Shown: positions 7,901 through 16,362, numbered from the stretch's first letter. The stretch: DNA of 40,496 bases from CPC320 sp002684375 (GCA_965662545.1 CBFIHZ010000033.1:1-40496), one strand, 5' to 3'. Translations and numbers: made by a program. Notes: a model not told the origin generated them from the letters alone.

Positions 7901-9376
7901 TTATCCCTGACGGAGTGTTTTAACCTTCTGGGCACCCCAGACGTTGTCAGACAGTTTGGCGGCACCATGGGCAAGATCCAAAGGTCCACTCCAATCAAAA
8001 TTACGATAAACTGCAGCCAATTGCGCAAAGGGCGGCGATTGGGCGAACAGTTGGAACGTCAACCGGTGGCCGGCATAATCGGAATTCAGCAAATCGCGGG
8101 CGAGGCCCAGCAATTTTCGCCGATCTTCGGCAATCCAGTCGTCATTGATCGTATAGAATTTTTCCAACCACGGCTTGGTCTCCGGGTGGGCAAAACTGGC
8201 CGCATCCGGCGTAACACAAATTTGACCACCGCAAAGTTCGCGGGCCATATGCATCATCCGGGGCAGATTGCTCAGCGCGTGGACCCGCCCAGACATCAAC
8301 ATCGACTGGTTCGGCATCAGCAATCCGTTGGGGCTTTTTTGCGCGGTTGCGATCGCAGCCGTCAAAAAGGCATCGATCCCCTCGCGCCAAACCGCAAGCT
8401 CCGACAGTTTCTCCTGTACAGCCTGCTGTTTTTCCAGACCAGTCTGGCGTACATTCCACAGCGCCGCACCAATAATCATATCAGCATAAGACAGAGTGCG
8501 CTGCACAAACGGAAAAGCGGAATATCGGTGTAGTGTGGCACGAATAAAGCTGGCGGCTTTTGTGTGTTGATAAAACAGCACATCTTCCCAGGGCACCAGC
8601 ACATCATCAAGGATCATCAGCGTATCGATCTCGTCAACGCGATTGGACAGCGGGTAATCCTCGGCGGGGGCACGGCCGGCAAATCCGCTGCGGCAAATAT
8701 GTTTGACCCCCGGCGCGTCCATTTTCACGATACACCCCAGCGCATAGTCAGACAGCTCGGAATTGCCCCAATTGGCAATCGTCGGTTTCAAAAAGGCTTG
8801 GTTGGAATAGGCCGCCGCAGTCTCGTATTTGGCACCGCGAATAACAATGCCAGCATCGGTTTCTTTAACCACATGAACCAGCATATCCGGATCCTGATCC
8901 TGTGGTGCCTTTGAGCGGTCGCCTTTTGGATCAGTATTGGCTGAAACATGAAACGGGTCGGCTTTGATCGCCTGACGGATATGGCGTTCAATATTTTTGG
9001 CAAAGCGCGGATCGATTTCGTTTAAGATATCTTTACCGTCCCAAAGTGACCACATCTCGCCAATGGTCTCATCGCCCATCCGCGTGACCACACCGCCAAT
9101 ATCGCGCGTCACCAAATCGACCGCATCGCGTTTGTCTTGCCAATCTTGTTGTACATAAGGCAGGCGCAGACCGATGGCAAAGCGTTCGCCAGCGTCCTCA
9201 TAGGTCATTGCCTCTTGGGTCTCGGCTGCGTGCTGCATGTCATAGATGCGCGCCCGAACGTCGATGATCGGCTTAAGTTGTGGATGGCTGCACGGGTCAT
9301 CGACGCGCGCTCCATTGATCCAGACATCACGGCCATCGTTGATCGAGTTTCGGTAGTCTTCGCCTGTGCGGATCAT
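7901..9376 (-). CDS. HpaB-family FADH2-dependent monooxygenase, oxygenase component
   Basis: This 491-residue protein belongs to the 4-hydroxyphenylacetate 3-monooxygenase/pyoverdin chromophore family, which uses free reduced flavin to hydroxylate an aromatic ring. Typical stretches are 'MIRTGEDYRNSINDGRDVWINGARV' at the N-terminus (flavin and helix bundle start), 'DTLMILDDVLVPWEDVLFY' in the middle, and 'ARELCGGQICVTPD' near the end. It is six bases after its reductase gene, giving a complete two-component enzyme. No homoprotocatechuate pathway gene (hpaD, hpaE and so on) accompanies it, so 4-hydroxyphenylacetate is unlikely to be the substrate. The neighbouring Rid, DUF1028 and Rieske genes point to a nitrogen-containing ring. 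I therefore do not use the symbol hpaB. Confidence 0.85.
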   Translation of the reverse strand: MIRTGEDYRNSINDGRDVWINGARVDDPCSHPQLKPIIDVRARIYDMQHAAETQEAMTYEDAGERFAIGLRLPYVQQDWQDKRDAVDLVTRDIGGVVTRMGDETIGEMWSLWDGKDILNEIDPRFAKNIERHIRQAIKADPFHVSANTDPKGDRSKAPQDQDPDMLVHVVKETDAGIVIRGAKYETAAAYSNQAFLKPTIANWGNSELSDYALGCIVKMDAPGVKHICRSGFAGRAPAEDYPLSNRVDEIDTLMILDDVLVPWEDVLFYQHTKAASFIRATLHRYSAFPFVQRTLSYADMIIGAALWNVRQTGLEKQQAVQEKLSELAVWREGIDAFLTAAIATAQKSPNGLLMPNQSMLMSGRVHALSNLPRMMHMARELCGGQICVTPDAASFAHPETKPWLEKFYTINDDWIAEDRRKLLGLARDLLNSDYAGHRLTFQLFAQSPPFAQLAAVYRNFDWSGPLDLAHGAAKLSDNVWGAQKVKTLRQG

Positions 9377-9382
9377 CTTTTA

Positions 9383-9904
9383 TTACTCCAGATTAAGGGG
9401 GCTAAGGGCTTGATAACTGCGCCTGGAAAAAGCGAGAGGCGCGCGACCGGACGTCTGTGCATCCTGCACCTCGCCAATAAAAATGCGATGGGTGCCAGCG
9501 TCATAGGCGTTTTCAATCGTGCAGTCGAAATTTGCATTTGCCTGATCGAGGCATGGCGACCCGGTTGCCTCGAGCCGCCAATTGGCGCAAGAAAAATCAT
9601 AGGCGGTCAACGGATCACTGCGACCGGAAAAACAATCGGCCACCGTCGATTGACGGTCGTCTAGAAGATTGACGCAGAAACACCCGTTTTCCTCAATCGC
9701 TTTAACCACCGGACTGCGCCGGTTGATGCAGACCAAAACCAATGGTGGGTCGGCTGAGACGCTGGTGAAGGCACTGACAGTGACGCCAAAGCGCCCCGCA
9801 GTGCCATTGGTGGTGACCACCGAAACTTGCGTTACGGCCCCCGACATCGCCGTCAAAAACGGCTGTGGTTGATCTTGTTGAAGCCTTTGCTGGACGGCAG
9901 ACAT
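9383..9904 (-). CDS. NAD(P)H:flavin reductase component (HpaC/RutF-like)
   Basis: A 173-residue flavin reductase of the HpaC/RutF family. It shows 'FLTAMSGAVTQVSVVTTNGTAGRFGVTVSAFTSVSADPPLVLVC' in its first 70 residues (the flavin-binding core) and ends with 'THRIFIGEVQDAQ' and 'LAFSRRSYQAL'. It would supply reduced flavin by diffusion to the downstream monooxygenase. The frame is open to 9931, but ATG at 9902-9904 has a GGGAG ribosome binding site in front. It is the first gene of the operon, transcribed away from the LysR gene, so the shared intergenic region must carry its promoter. Confidence 0.85.
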   Translation of the reverse strand: MSAVQQRLQQDQPQPFLTAMSGAVTQVSVVTTNGTAGRFGVTVSAFTSVSADPPLVLVCINRRSPVVKAIEENGCFCVNLLDDRQSTVADCFSGRSDPLTAYDFSCANWRLEATGSPCLDQANANFDCTIENAYDAGTHRIFIGEVQDAQTSGRAPLAFSRRSYQALSPLNLE

Positions 9905-9960
9905 AAAACACTCCCAATCAAAACACATCACATTGAATAATCAGACGGTAAGTGATTCTT

Positions 9961-9996
9961 TTGATTAGATAAAATTAATTGTTTATTTTTAATCAA
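9961..9996. promoter_or_regulatory. Candidate LysR operator between the divergent promoters
   Basis: A perfect seven-base dyad, TTGATTA (9961-9967) and TAATCAA (9990-9996), is separated by 22 bases that contain a smaller AATTAATT palindrome. It lies in the 112-base AT-rich gap between the flavin reductase and the LysR gene. This is the classical place for a LysR-type regulator to control both itself and the divergent operon. No other element of similar quality is in the gap. Confidence 0.5.
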
Positions 9997-10016
9997 TAGC
10001 TTTTTACTATACAGAG

Positions 10017-10928
10017 ATGAACAAATACACCTTACGCCAATTGGAATACCTCGTCGCATGTGTCGACAATCGTTCCATCGCCAAAGCCGCAAAACTGATG
10101 AATGTCTCGCAACCCACGATCTCGGTTGCGATCAGCAAGCTTGAAGCCCAGTTTGGCGTTCAGTTGTTATTGCGCCACCATTCGCAAGGGGTCTCAGCCA
10201 CGCCAAGCGCCAACAACATTCTCACCTCAGCCCGCAGTCTTTTGGCCCATGCCGAGGACCTGCAGCGCCAAGCGATGCTAACTGGCACAGCGATTGCGGG
10301 AGACCTGCGGCTTGGCAGCTTCAGCACCTTGGCACCGCTTATTCTGCCCGGCCTGATACGCACCTATACCCAGAGCTATCCAGACGTTCGCATCCACATC
10401 CAAGAGGGGACAGAAGAGCAACTACTCAAAAATCTCTATGACGGGCAATTGGATATCGCAATGTTATACGATGTCGGCCTGCCAAAAAACCTGCGGCGTG
10501 TCGAACTGGCGTTGCGCAGACCTTATATCGCACTGCCCTTTGGTCATCACTTGGCTGAATTCTCTGCCGTGCGCCTGTCGCAACTGGTGGACGAGCCGCT
10601 GATTTTGCTTGATATAGCGCCCAGTCGGCAGTTTTTTCTGAGCCTGTTTAAAACCGCCGGTCTGACCCCCAAAATTGCCCATACCTCGCCATCACTGGAA
10701 CTGGTGCGTGGTATGGTCGGACACGGACTTGGATATTCGATACTGGTCACCCGGCCGCATGGCGATCTGACTTATGATGGCAAAAAACTGGCCATTCGCC
10801 CGCTGGAAAGCGCAACAGAAAACAGTCTGATTGTTCTGGCCAGCCTTGCCGATCTGCGGCAAACACGGCTCGTCGCCAGCTTTGAAGACGTCGCGCTGCG
10901 TTTCGCACCAGCCCGTGCAAACGGCTAG
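10017..10928 (+). CDS. LysR-type transcriptional regulator
   Basis: A 303-residue LysR regulator. Residues 1-60 form the winged helix-turn-helix ('YTLRQLEYLVACVDNRSIAKAAKLMNVSQPTISVAISKLEAQFGVQLL'). Residues from about 90 form the periplasmic-binding-protein-like effector domain ('GDLRLGSFSTLAPLILPGLI', 'GQLDIAMLYD', 'MVGHGLGYSIL'). It is transcribed divergently from the monooxygenase operon with a dyad between them, so it probably activates that operon in response to its substrate or an intermediate. The effector is unknown. Confidence 0.9.
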   Translation: MNKYTLRQLEYLVACVDNRSIAKAAKLMNVSQPTISVAISKLEAQFGVQLLLRHHSQGVSATPSANNILTSARSLLAHAEDLQRQAMLTGTAIAGDLRLGSFSTLAPLILPGLIRTYTQSYPDVRIHIQEGTEEQLLKNLYDGQLDIAMLYDVGLPKNLRRVELALRRPYIALPFGHHLAEFSAVRLSQLVDEPLILLDIAPSRQFFLSLFKTAGLTPKIAHTSPSLELVRGMVGHGLGYSILVTRPHGDLTYDGKKLAIRPLESATENSLIVLASLADLRQTRLVASFEDVALRFAPARANG

Positions 10929-11158
10929 AACAGCGGCACAAAAAATGCCCTCACCGTTAGTCAAAACCGCCCGCCTTTGAAGGTGTCACAGCCTCAAAAC
11001 CACCCGCTTCGGGCAAAGACTAGCCCGCTCATGTTGCGGATATGTCTCAACAAAGTGTTAAACGCCTCAAAGGCTTACTCTGCCCGGTTTGCCAGACAGA
11101 TACTCGTGACTAAACGAAACACCACAGATCGCTGTACTGAAAATTCGCGGGTCAAATC

Positions 11159-11337
11159 TTAGAACACGCTCGCTGGCCCAAAGGACTTGGCGAGCCGTTC
11201 CAAGCGAAACAATGCAACCCTGTTGAAATAACCCAGCGCAATCACCCCGGCACAACGCATAGTGCATTCTGTTCCCGTGACCTTTGCGATGCCTGCAGAG
11301 CCTGTCACCGCCGCCCCGTTGGCGTCGCGTGAAAGGG
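11159..11337 (-). CDS. Possible C-terminal gene fragment cut by the gap
   Basis: From the gap leftwards a minus-strand frame stays open for about 58 codons and ends in TAA at 11159-11161. Its translation looks protein-like (for example 'GYFNRVALFRLERLAKSFG'), but I recognise no family. No start is visible because it runs into the Ns. A chance open frame of this length is quite possible. Confidence 0.2.
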
Positions 11338-11347
11338 NNNNNNNNNN
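11338..11347. other. Assembly gap (10 N)
   Basis: Ten undetermined bases join two contigs. The five bases AAGGG occur on both sides, which would fit an unmerged short overlap. The true distance and even the adjacency of the two sides are unknown, so operon inferences should not cross it. Confidence 0.95.
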
Positions 11348-11476
11348 AAGGGTATGGCGCCAAACTCACGCAGAAATCGTGCCGCTTGCGTAATGCCAAT
11401 TGCGTGCTCCGCGCAGTGTTATGCATGCCTGTAATACAGCAATTATATCGCCAGATTTCAGTCCAAAGGATTTGCA

Positions 11477-11941
11477 ATGAAACACGCTTTTTCAACGCCC
11501 AAGGCTTTAACCGGCAGTCTGATCGCACTGTCCATCACATTGTCCATCGCTAGCGGATCATGCCTTGCTGACAGCGTGACGCTGATCATCACCAGCGACA
11601 CCAAATCTGCCGAAAAGATCTATCTGGCAGTTTTCACGGAAACAACTCAGGCCGATTTCCCCTCAGGCACGCCATTTTTCACCACAAGACTGGTACCAAA
11701 TTCTGCCGGTGCCATAACGTATCATATATCTGACTTGCCGCCGGGTCGCATCGCGGTCTCTGCATTTCACGATCTGAACGGAAATCAGGACCTTGATATA
11801 AATGCCCTAGGCGTGCCGATCGAATCCTATGGGTTTTCAAACAATGCCCGCGGATTGTTTGGCCCACCAAATTTTTCCGATGTCTCAATCCAGATCAGGG
11901 AAACCGATAGAGATCATACAACGGCAATCCGGCTGCAGTAA
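11477..11941 (+). CDS. DUF2141 secreted protein
   Basis: This 154-residue protein has a Sec-type signal (about residues 1-31, hydrophobic 'LTGSLIALSITLSIASGSCLA'). It then shows the hallmark DUF2141 segment 'AFHDLNGNQDLDINALGVPIESYGFSNNARG', followed by 'FGPPNFSD'. The family is a beta-sandwich of unknown function, exported to the periplasm or outer membrane. In other bacteria it is often found beside carotenoid genes, and here it immediately precedes a carotenoid oxygenase on the same strand. A carotenoid-binding or membrane-related role is possible but not demonstrated. Confidence 0.85.
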   Translation: MKHAFSTPKALTGSLIALSITLSIASGSCLADSVTLIITSDTKSAEKIYLAVFTETTQADFPSGTPFFTTRLVPNSAGAITYHISDLPPGRIAVSAFHDLNGNQDLDINALGVPIESYGFSNNARGLFGPPNFSDVSIQIRETDRDHTTAIRLQ

Positions 11942-11953
11942 GAGAGGCGAACA

Positions 11954-13486
11954 ATTGAAAAACTTTGTAAACAGCAAAATCTAAAACAAAACCCAACACT
12001 GGATAGGCGGCAGGCACTGGGTCTTTTAGGAGCCGCCGGCACAGTCCAAATTGCCAGCCATGTCGGCTTGACCGCCGCTTTCGCTGACCCGCTGACACTT
12101 TCTGAGCTGTTTGATATCCGGCTGCCAAACCACATCGACGAGCAGCCCCTGAAAATTTATGGAAAAATCCCACCGTCTTTGCATGGAACCTATTACAAGG
12201 TCGGCCCCGCGTTAAGGGCGGGTTTCCCAAACGCATATCGTCATCTTTTTGATGGTGACGGGTTTGTGCAACTGTTTCGATTTGGGTCAGGGACTGTTTC
12301 CCATGCCGGGCGTTTTGTAGCCACGTCAAAATACCAAAGCGAAACAAAGCTTCAACGCTATAGCCTGGCGACGTTTGCAACCGTATTTGAAAACGCAACC
12401 CCCATTAAAACGCCCGATGACATAAACGCCGCCAATACCAATATTATCGTCCACGGGGACCGAACAATGGCGCTTTGGGAAGGGGCTTCGGCTTGGCAAC
12501 TAGATCCACAGACCCTGTCGTCTATGGGACCGGTGGACTGGAAAAAAAGCCTGACACATGCGCCGTTCTCAGCCCACCCCAGACCCGATAGGGATGGTAG
12601 CCTGTGGAATTTTGGACATGTCCCTTGGGCGGGCAAACTGATCTTGTATCACATTGGCCATGACGGCCTGTTGAAACGCTCGGCAATCTTAAATGCCCCC
12701 GAGACTGGTATGGTGCATGATTTTGCCGTCACAGATCGCTCGCTGATTTTAGTGATCCCCCCGTTCCGATATGACCCGCATCGCGCCGATCATACCAGCA
12801 GTTTTTTGGATATGCATCGGTGGCATGAGGCCCAGCCAGTTGAGATACTGGTGATCGACAAATCATCTCTTGAGATCCGGCGCAGACATCAAATCGATCC
12901 CGGTTTTCACTTTCATCTGGGTGCTGCCCGAGAGTTTTCCGACGGCACGATCGAACTGGATATGTGTCAATATCGCGATGCCTCGGTGCTGCAAAACCTG
13001 TTTTTGGACCAGCTGACGGCCGGACCCGGCGCACAGCCATTGCAAAAGCAGGTTCTGTTGCGCCCGACATCAACCACAGGAACCGTCCAAACCATCCACG
13101 AGCGTCCCAGTGAATTCCCCCACAGCACGCTTGCCCACACCGGCCAAACAGACAGGCCCTATGGTTGGTCAATTGGTCTGGATCCTAAAACGGGGCTGTT
13201 TCGGTTTGCACAGGGTATCGACATGGCCACAGGCAAGGTCGATCAATTTGATTATGGCGCGGGAACCTATCTGGAAGAGCATATTTTTGTGTCCGATCCA
13301 CAGAACGCAGGCAACTCAGGCGACACAGGTTGGTTGATCGGCCTGCACCACAGTATCAGCGCGGGCACGACGCAGCTGTCGGTGTTCAATGCCTTCCAAC
13401 TTTCCGATGGTCCGATCGCTACCGCACGCCTGAATCAAGCAATGCCGCCCGGGTTGCACGGCAGCTTTGCCACGACCCAAGCTTAG
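11954..13486 (+). CDS. Carotenoid oxygenase (RPE65/CCD family) with Tat-like leader
   Basis: This is a seven-bladed non-haem Fe(II) dioxygenase that cleaves a C=C bond of carotenoids, apocarotenoids or stilbenes. The four iron histidines are visible (numbering from the TTG at 12068): His170 in 'SAHPRPD', His217 in 'GMVHDF', His281/283 in 'FHFHLG' and His464 in 'PGLHGSF'. The frame is open upstream of that TTG and encodes 'LDRRQALGLLGAAG', a twin-arginine signal. The true start is therefore upstream, yet no ATG, GTG or TTG lies in frame. An ATT at 11954 has AGAGG six bases before it, and a CTG lies at 11999. A TTG at 11955 in another frame ('MKNFVNSKI', then stop) hints at a sequencing frameshift. 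I used 11954 provisionally. The gene follows DUF2141 by 12 bases and converges on dctM, overlapping its end. Lignostilbene cleavage is an alternative to carotenoid cleavage. Confidence 0.8.
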   Translation: MEKLCKQQNLKQNPTLDRRQALGLLGAAGTVQIASHVGLTAAFADPLTLSELFDIRLPNHIDEQPLKIYGKIPPSLHGTYYKVGPALRAGFPNAYRHLFDGDGFVQLFRFGSGTVSHAGRFVATSKYQSETKLQRYSLATFATVFENATPIKTPDDINAANTNIIVHGDRTMALWEGASAWQLDPQTLSSMGPVDWKKSLTHAPFSAHPRPDRDGSLWNFGHVPWAGKLILYHIGHDGLLKRSAILNAPETGMVHDFAVTDRSLILVIPPFRYDPHRADHTSSFLDMHRWHEAQPVEILVIDKSSLEIRRRHQIDPGFHFHLGAAREFSDGTIELDMCQYRDASVLQNLFLDQLTAGPGAQPLQKQVLLRPTSTTGTVQTIHERPSEFPHSTLAHTGQTDRPYGWSIGLDPKTGLFRFAQGIDMATGKVDQFDYGAGTYLEEHIFVSDPQNAGNSGDTGWLIGLHHSISAGTTQLSVFNAFQLSDGPIATARLNQAMPPGLHGSFATTQA

Positions 13487-14802
13487 GGGAACAACCGGAT
13501 CAAAAACAGGGAAATTCCTGGGAAGGAAAACAGCAATATCACGCGCAGTACGTCGCTGAGCAAAAACGGCACCACCCCGCGAAACGTATCTGATATCTTT
13601 ACATCACCGGCCATCTTATTGATAATAAATACATTCAAGCCAACTGGTGGTGTGATCAACCCCACCTCGACAACGATCAGTGTTAGAATGCCAAACCAGA
13701 TTGCCGTCTCTTCGGCGCTCATGCCAAACTCAAGCGTCATTATCAGCGGAAAAAACACCGGAATGGTCAGCAAGATCATCGCCATACTGTCCATCAAACA
13801 GCCCAGCAATAGATAGAGCAGCAAAATCGCCGCCACCACCACCAGCGGGCTGAACCCGCCCTCAGTTACAAAACTGGCCAAAAGCACCGGCAGCTGGGTC
13901 AGGGCAATGAAGGAATTAAAGAACTCTGCCCCGAGCAGCACGAGAAATATCATCCCCGACGTGATTGCCGTGCTCTGGATCACATCCAGCAACGCCGGTA
14001 GGTTAAAGTTTTTCTGAAACATTGCCACAAGGCCGGTCCCGGCCGCCCCCACGGCCGCCCCTTCGGTTGGGGTAAACCAACCCAGATAAATACCGCTCAG
14101 CATAAAGGTAAAAATCAACAGAACATGCCATATATTGCGAAAATAGCCCATTCGGCCCGCCAATGAAACCCGTTGCTGCGCCCGCCCAGAGGCGGGCACC
14201 AAGCGGACAAAAATCGCAATGGTCACGATATAGCCCACCGCGGCCAAAATGCCGGGTACTAAGGCGGCAAGAAACATTTTGGCGATATTTTGCTCGGTCA
14301 GGATCGAATAAATAATCAAGATAACCGAGGGCGGGATCAATATGCCAAGCGTACCGCCTGCGGCCAGCGCTCCGGTACTCAGCGATCCCGAATACCCAAG
14401 ACGTCGCAATTCAGGCAGCGCGACTTTGCCCATCGTCGCCGCCGTCGCCAAAGACGAGCCGCAGATCGCCCCAAACCCGGCACAAGCGCCGACAGCGGCC
14501 ATCGCCACGCCACCTTTGCGATGACCGAGACAGGCGCTGGCAAATTTGAACAGCGCCTCGCTCATCCCCGCCCGAGAGGCCAGATTGCCCATCAGCAAGA
14601 ACAGCGGGATGACCGAAAGCGAATAGTTCGAAAATAAATGCCATGCACTGGTTTTAACCTGAGAGAAAATCGGCAGCCAGCCAGCAATCATCGCCGTGCC
14701 CGCGCTGCCCACAATCAACATGGCAAGCCCGATCGGGACGCGAAACGCCAGCAGCACGAAAAGAAAGGGAAAGGCAATAATCCCCAGTGTTTCACGATCC
14801 AT
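13483..14802 (-). CDS. dctM: TRAP transporter large permease
   Basis: A 439-residue, strongly hydrophobic membrane protein of the DctM family, with about 12 helices. Recognisable stretches are 'FPFLFVLLAFRVPIGLAMLIVGSAGT' at the start, 'GFGAICGSSLATAATMGKVALPELRRLGY', 'GGTLGILIPPSVILIIYSILTEQNI' and 'PPVGLNVFIINKMAGDV' near the end. It couples sodium or proton flow to import of an acid delivered by the DctP protein. It lies five bases after dctQ and completes a P-Q-M transporter at the end of the aromatic operon, so its cargo is probably an aromatic carboxylate. The stop overlaps that of the convergent carotenoid oxygenase gene. Confidence 0.9.
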   Translation of the reverse strand: MDRETLGIIAFPFLFVLLAFRVPIGLAMLIVGSAGTAMIAGWLPIFSQVKTSAWHLFSNYSLSVIPLFLLMGNLASRAGMSEALFKFASACLGHRKGGVAMAAVGACAGFGAICGSSLATAATMGKVALPELRRLGYSGSLSTGALAAGGTLGILIPPSVILIIYSILTEQNIAKMFLAALVPGILAAVGYIVTIAIFVRLVPASGRAQQRVSLAGRMGYFRNIWHVLLIFTFMLSGIYLGWFTPTEGAAVGAAGTGLVAMFQKNFNLPALLDVIQSTAITSGMIFLVLLGAEFFNSFIALTQLPVLLASFVTEGGFSPLVVVAAILLLYLLLGCLMDSMAMILLTIPVFFPLIMTLEFGMSAEETAIWFGILTLIVVEVGLITPPVGLNVFIINKMAGDVKISDTFRGVVPFLLSDVLRVILLFSFPGISLFLIRLFP

Positions 14803-14807
14803 AAGTC

Positions 14808-15344
14808 TCAGGCTTTCCGTAAAATATTATGAGTATCCCGCGCTGCAGTATAAAAACAGCAGATCGCAAGGATGAAAAAAGAAAAGACAACCGGCAGAAA
14901 CGGAATCCAAACGGAAATCTGCAGCAACATAGTCTCCTCGTTGTAGCGGTACATGTCTTGTGCACCATAAAACATCCGCCAGGTAAAAAATGCCGCAACC
15001 AGCCCAAAGGCCAAGGCGCTGAACGCATCCAGCAGCGTGTTGACCGCTGGTGAAAAGCGCGCCGTGACAAAATCAACAATGACATTGCCCTTTTGCAGAT
15101 GACAAATCGGCAGAAAAGCCGCAATCGCCACCCCGCAGCCTATCTCGACCAATTCAAAGTCACCAAGCAGCGGGCTGGAAAACAGAAACCGCCCCAAGAT
15201 GGACAGGAAACTCACAGCCACGATGACAACCAGCGTCAATCCACCAAAGACAGCGAGGCCAAGCGCAATACGATATAAAACGCGCCCGAAGATATCCTCC
15301 GGGCGCGTCGGAGCGTTCACCTCCGATATTTGATCAGTCGGCAT
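14808..15344 (-). CDS. dctQ: TRAP transporter small permease
   Basis: A 178-residue protein with four transmembrane helices, as expected for DctQ. Helix 1 is 'IALGLAVFGGLTLVVIVAVSFLSILGRF', and helix 2 is around 'ELVEIGCGVAIAAFLPICHLQKGNVIVDF', the family's most conserved stretch. The last helix is 'WIPFLPVVFSFFILAICCFYTA'. The frame is open to 15440, but ATG at 15342-15344 overlaps the dctP stop by 11 bases and fits family length. It is translationally coupled to dctP and dctM. Confidence 0.88.
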   Translation of the reverse strand: MPTDQISEVNAPTRPEDIFGRVLYRIALGLAVFGGLTLVVIVAVSFLSILGRFLFSSPLLGDFELVEIGCGVAIAAFLPICHLQKGNVIVDFVTARFSPAVNTLLDAFSALAFGLVAAFFTWRMFYGAQDMYRYNEETMLLQISVWIPFLPVVFSFFILAICCFYTAARDTHNILRKA

Positions 15345-16362
15345 ATTTCGCCACGAGACTGCGCGCAGTCTCAACCAATGCCGCGCCATCAAGACCATCG
15401 CCATTTGCCTTTTCAATCCACGCATCAACCAGCGTGGCACCCGCGGCCTTCATCTCATCAAGCTCGGCGCCAGACAGCTCATGGAACTCGCCGCCTGCTT
15501 TTTCCGCCAGCGCCCGTGCAGGGGCCTCAAAGCCATCCCAAAGTTGACCGGCCAATTTTGCCAACGCCATGCCCGAGTTATCGTCGATCACTTTTTTCTG
15601 TGCATCCGACATCGACTCGTATTTGGCTTTGTTCATCAGCAGAAGGAACGGTGCGGTATACAGGCCACGATCACCCGACAATGTGGTGTGGGATTTGGTC
15701 AACTCATGCAGTTTGAAAGATGGCATGATTTCCCATGGCACAACCATACCGTCAATCACCCCCTTAGACAGCGACGGGGCGACCTGTGGTACCGGCATTC
15801 CCACCGGGGTTGCGCCCAAACCACCCAGCATCTGGCTGATCACCCGTGTTGGACCGCGCATTTTCAAACCATTAAGATCTGAAGCTGATTTGACCAGCGT
15901 ATCTTTGGTATGAATGGTGCCCGGAGCATGCACATGAACCGCTAAAACCTTGTAATCCTTCAGGTCTTCGGCTCCAACAGTCATCATATATTCATGAGCC
16001 GCCTGCGATGTGGCCTCGGCTGAAGCCGGCATAAACGGCAGTTCAAACGCCTCTAGATGCGGAAAGCGGCCCGGCGTGTAGCCCGCCACAGTCCAGATGA
16101 TGTCAACCACGCCCTCGCGCACCTGATCTGCCAGTTGCGGTGGCTTGCCGCCCAGTTGCATGGATGCATACATCTCGACCTTGATCTCACCGTTGGATTC
16201 CGCAGTAACCTTGTCGGCCCAAGGTTTTACAAACTTGGCGTTCGAATTGGCCGGCATCGGCGGAAATGAATGAAATTTCAATGTGACACTCTCTGCCACC
16301 GCAGCGGCGCCCATGCTGGCAGTCAGCAGGGATGTGGCGACCAGCGCCTTCCAGTAAACCAT
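15334..16362 (-). CDS. dctP: TRAP transporter periplasmic substrate-binding protein
   Basis: A 342-residue protein with a signal peptide ('MVYWKALVATSLLTASMGAAAVAES') and the DctP fold. It contains 'LGGKPPQLADQVREGVVDIIWTV' and the segment 'SDLNGLKMRGPTRV', whose Arg169 aligns with the arginine that binds the substrate carboxylate. The start at ATG 16360-16362 has a GAGGAG ribosome binding site; the longer open frame upstream lacks protein features. It lies 25 bases after a ring hydroxylase gene and is therefore likely to bring in the aromatic acid that the operon degrades. The exact ligand is unknown. Confidence 0.9.
   Translation of the reverse strand: MVYWKALVATSLLTASMGAAAVAESVTLKFHSFPPMPANSNAKFVKPWADKVTAESNGEIKVEMYASMQLGGKPPQLADQVREGVVDIIWTVAGYTPGRFPHLEAFELPFMPASAEATSQAAHEYMMTVGAEDLKDYKVLAVHVHAPGTIHTKDTLVKSASDLNGLKMRGPTRVISQMLGGLGATPVGMPVPQVAPSLSKGVIDGMVVPWEIMPSFKLHELTKSHTTLSGDRGLYTAPFLLLMNKAKYESMSDAQKKVIDDNSGMALAKLAGQLWDGFEAPARALAEKAGGEFHELSGAELDEMKAAGATLVDAWIEKANGDGLDGAALVETARSLVAKYAD

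Larger units (their letters stand above)
10929..11476. other. Region around the scaffold gap
   Basis: About 550 bases with no well-supported gene. The left part, up to 11337, follows the LysR stop. The right part, from 11348, is the leader of the DUF2141 gene, ending in a weak purine-rich ribosome binding site before 11477. A possible gene tail at 11159-11337 is listed separately. Confidence 0.5.

Noticed and set aside
7901..9904. 4-hydroxyphenylacetate degradation (hpaBC)
   Set aside because: No homoprotocatechuate genes accompany the pair, and the operon partners (Rid, Rieske, DUF1028) do not fit that pathway.
11067..11528. Minus-strand open frame of about 150 codons across the N gap
   Set aside because: It is open only because the Ns translate as unknown residues, it overlaps the DUF2141 start, and it has no recognisable protein features.
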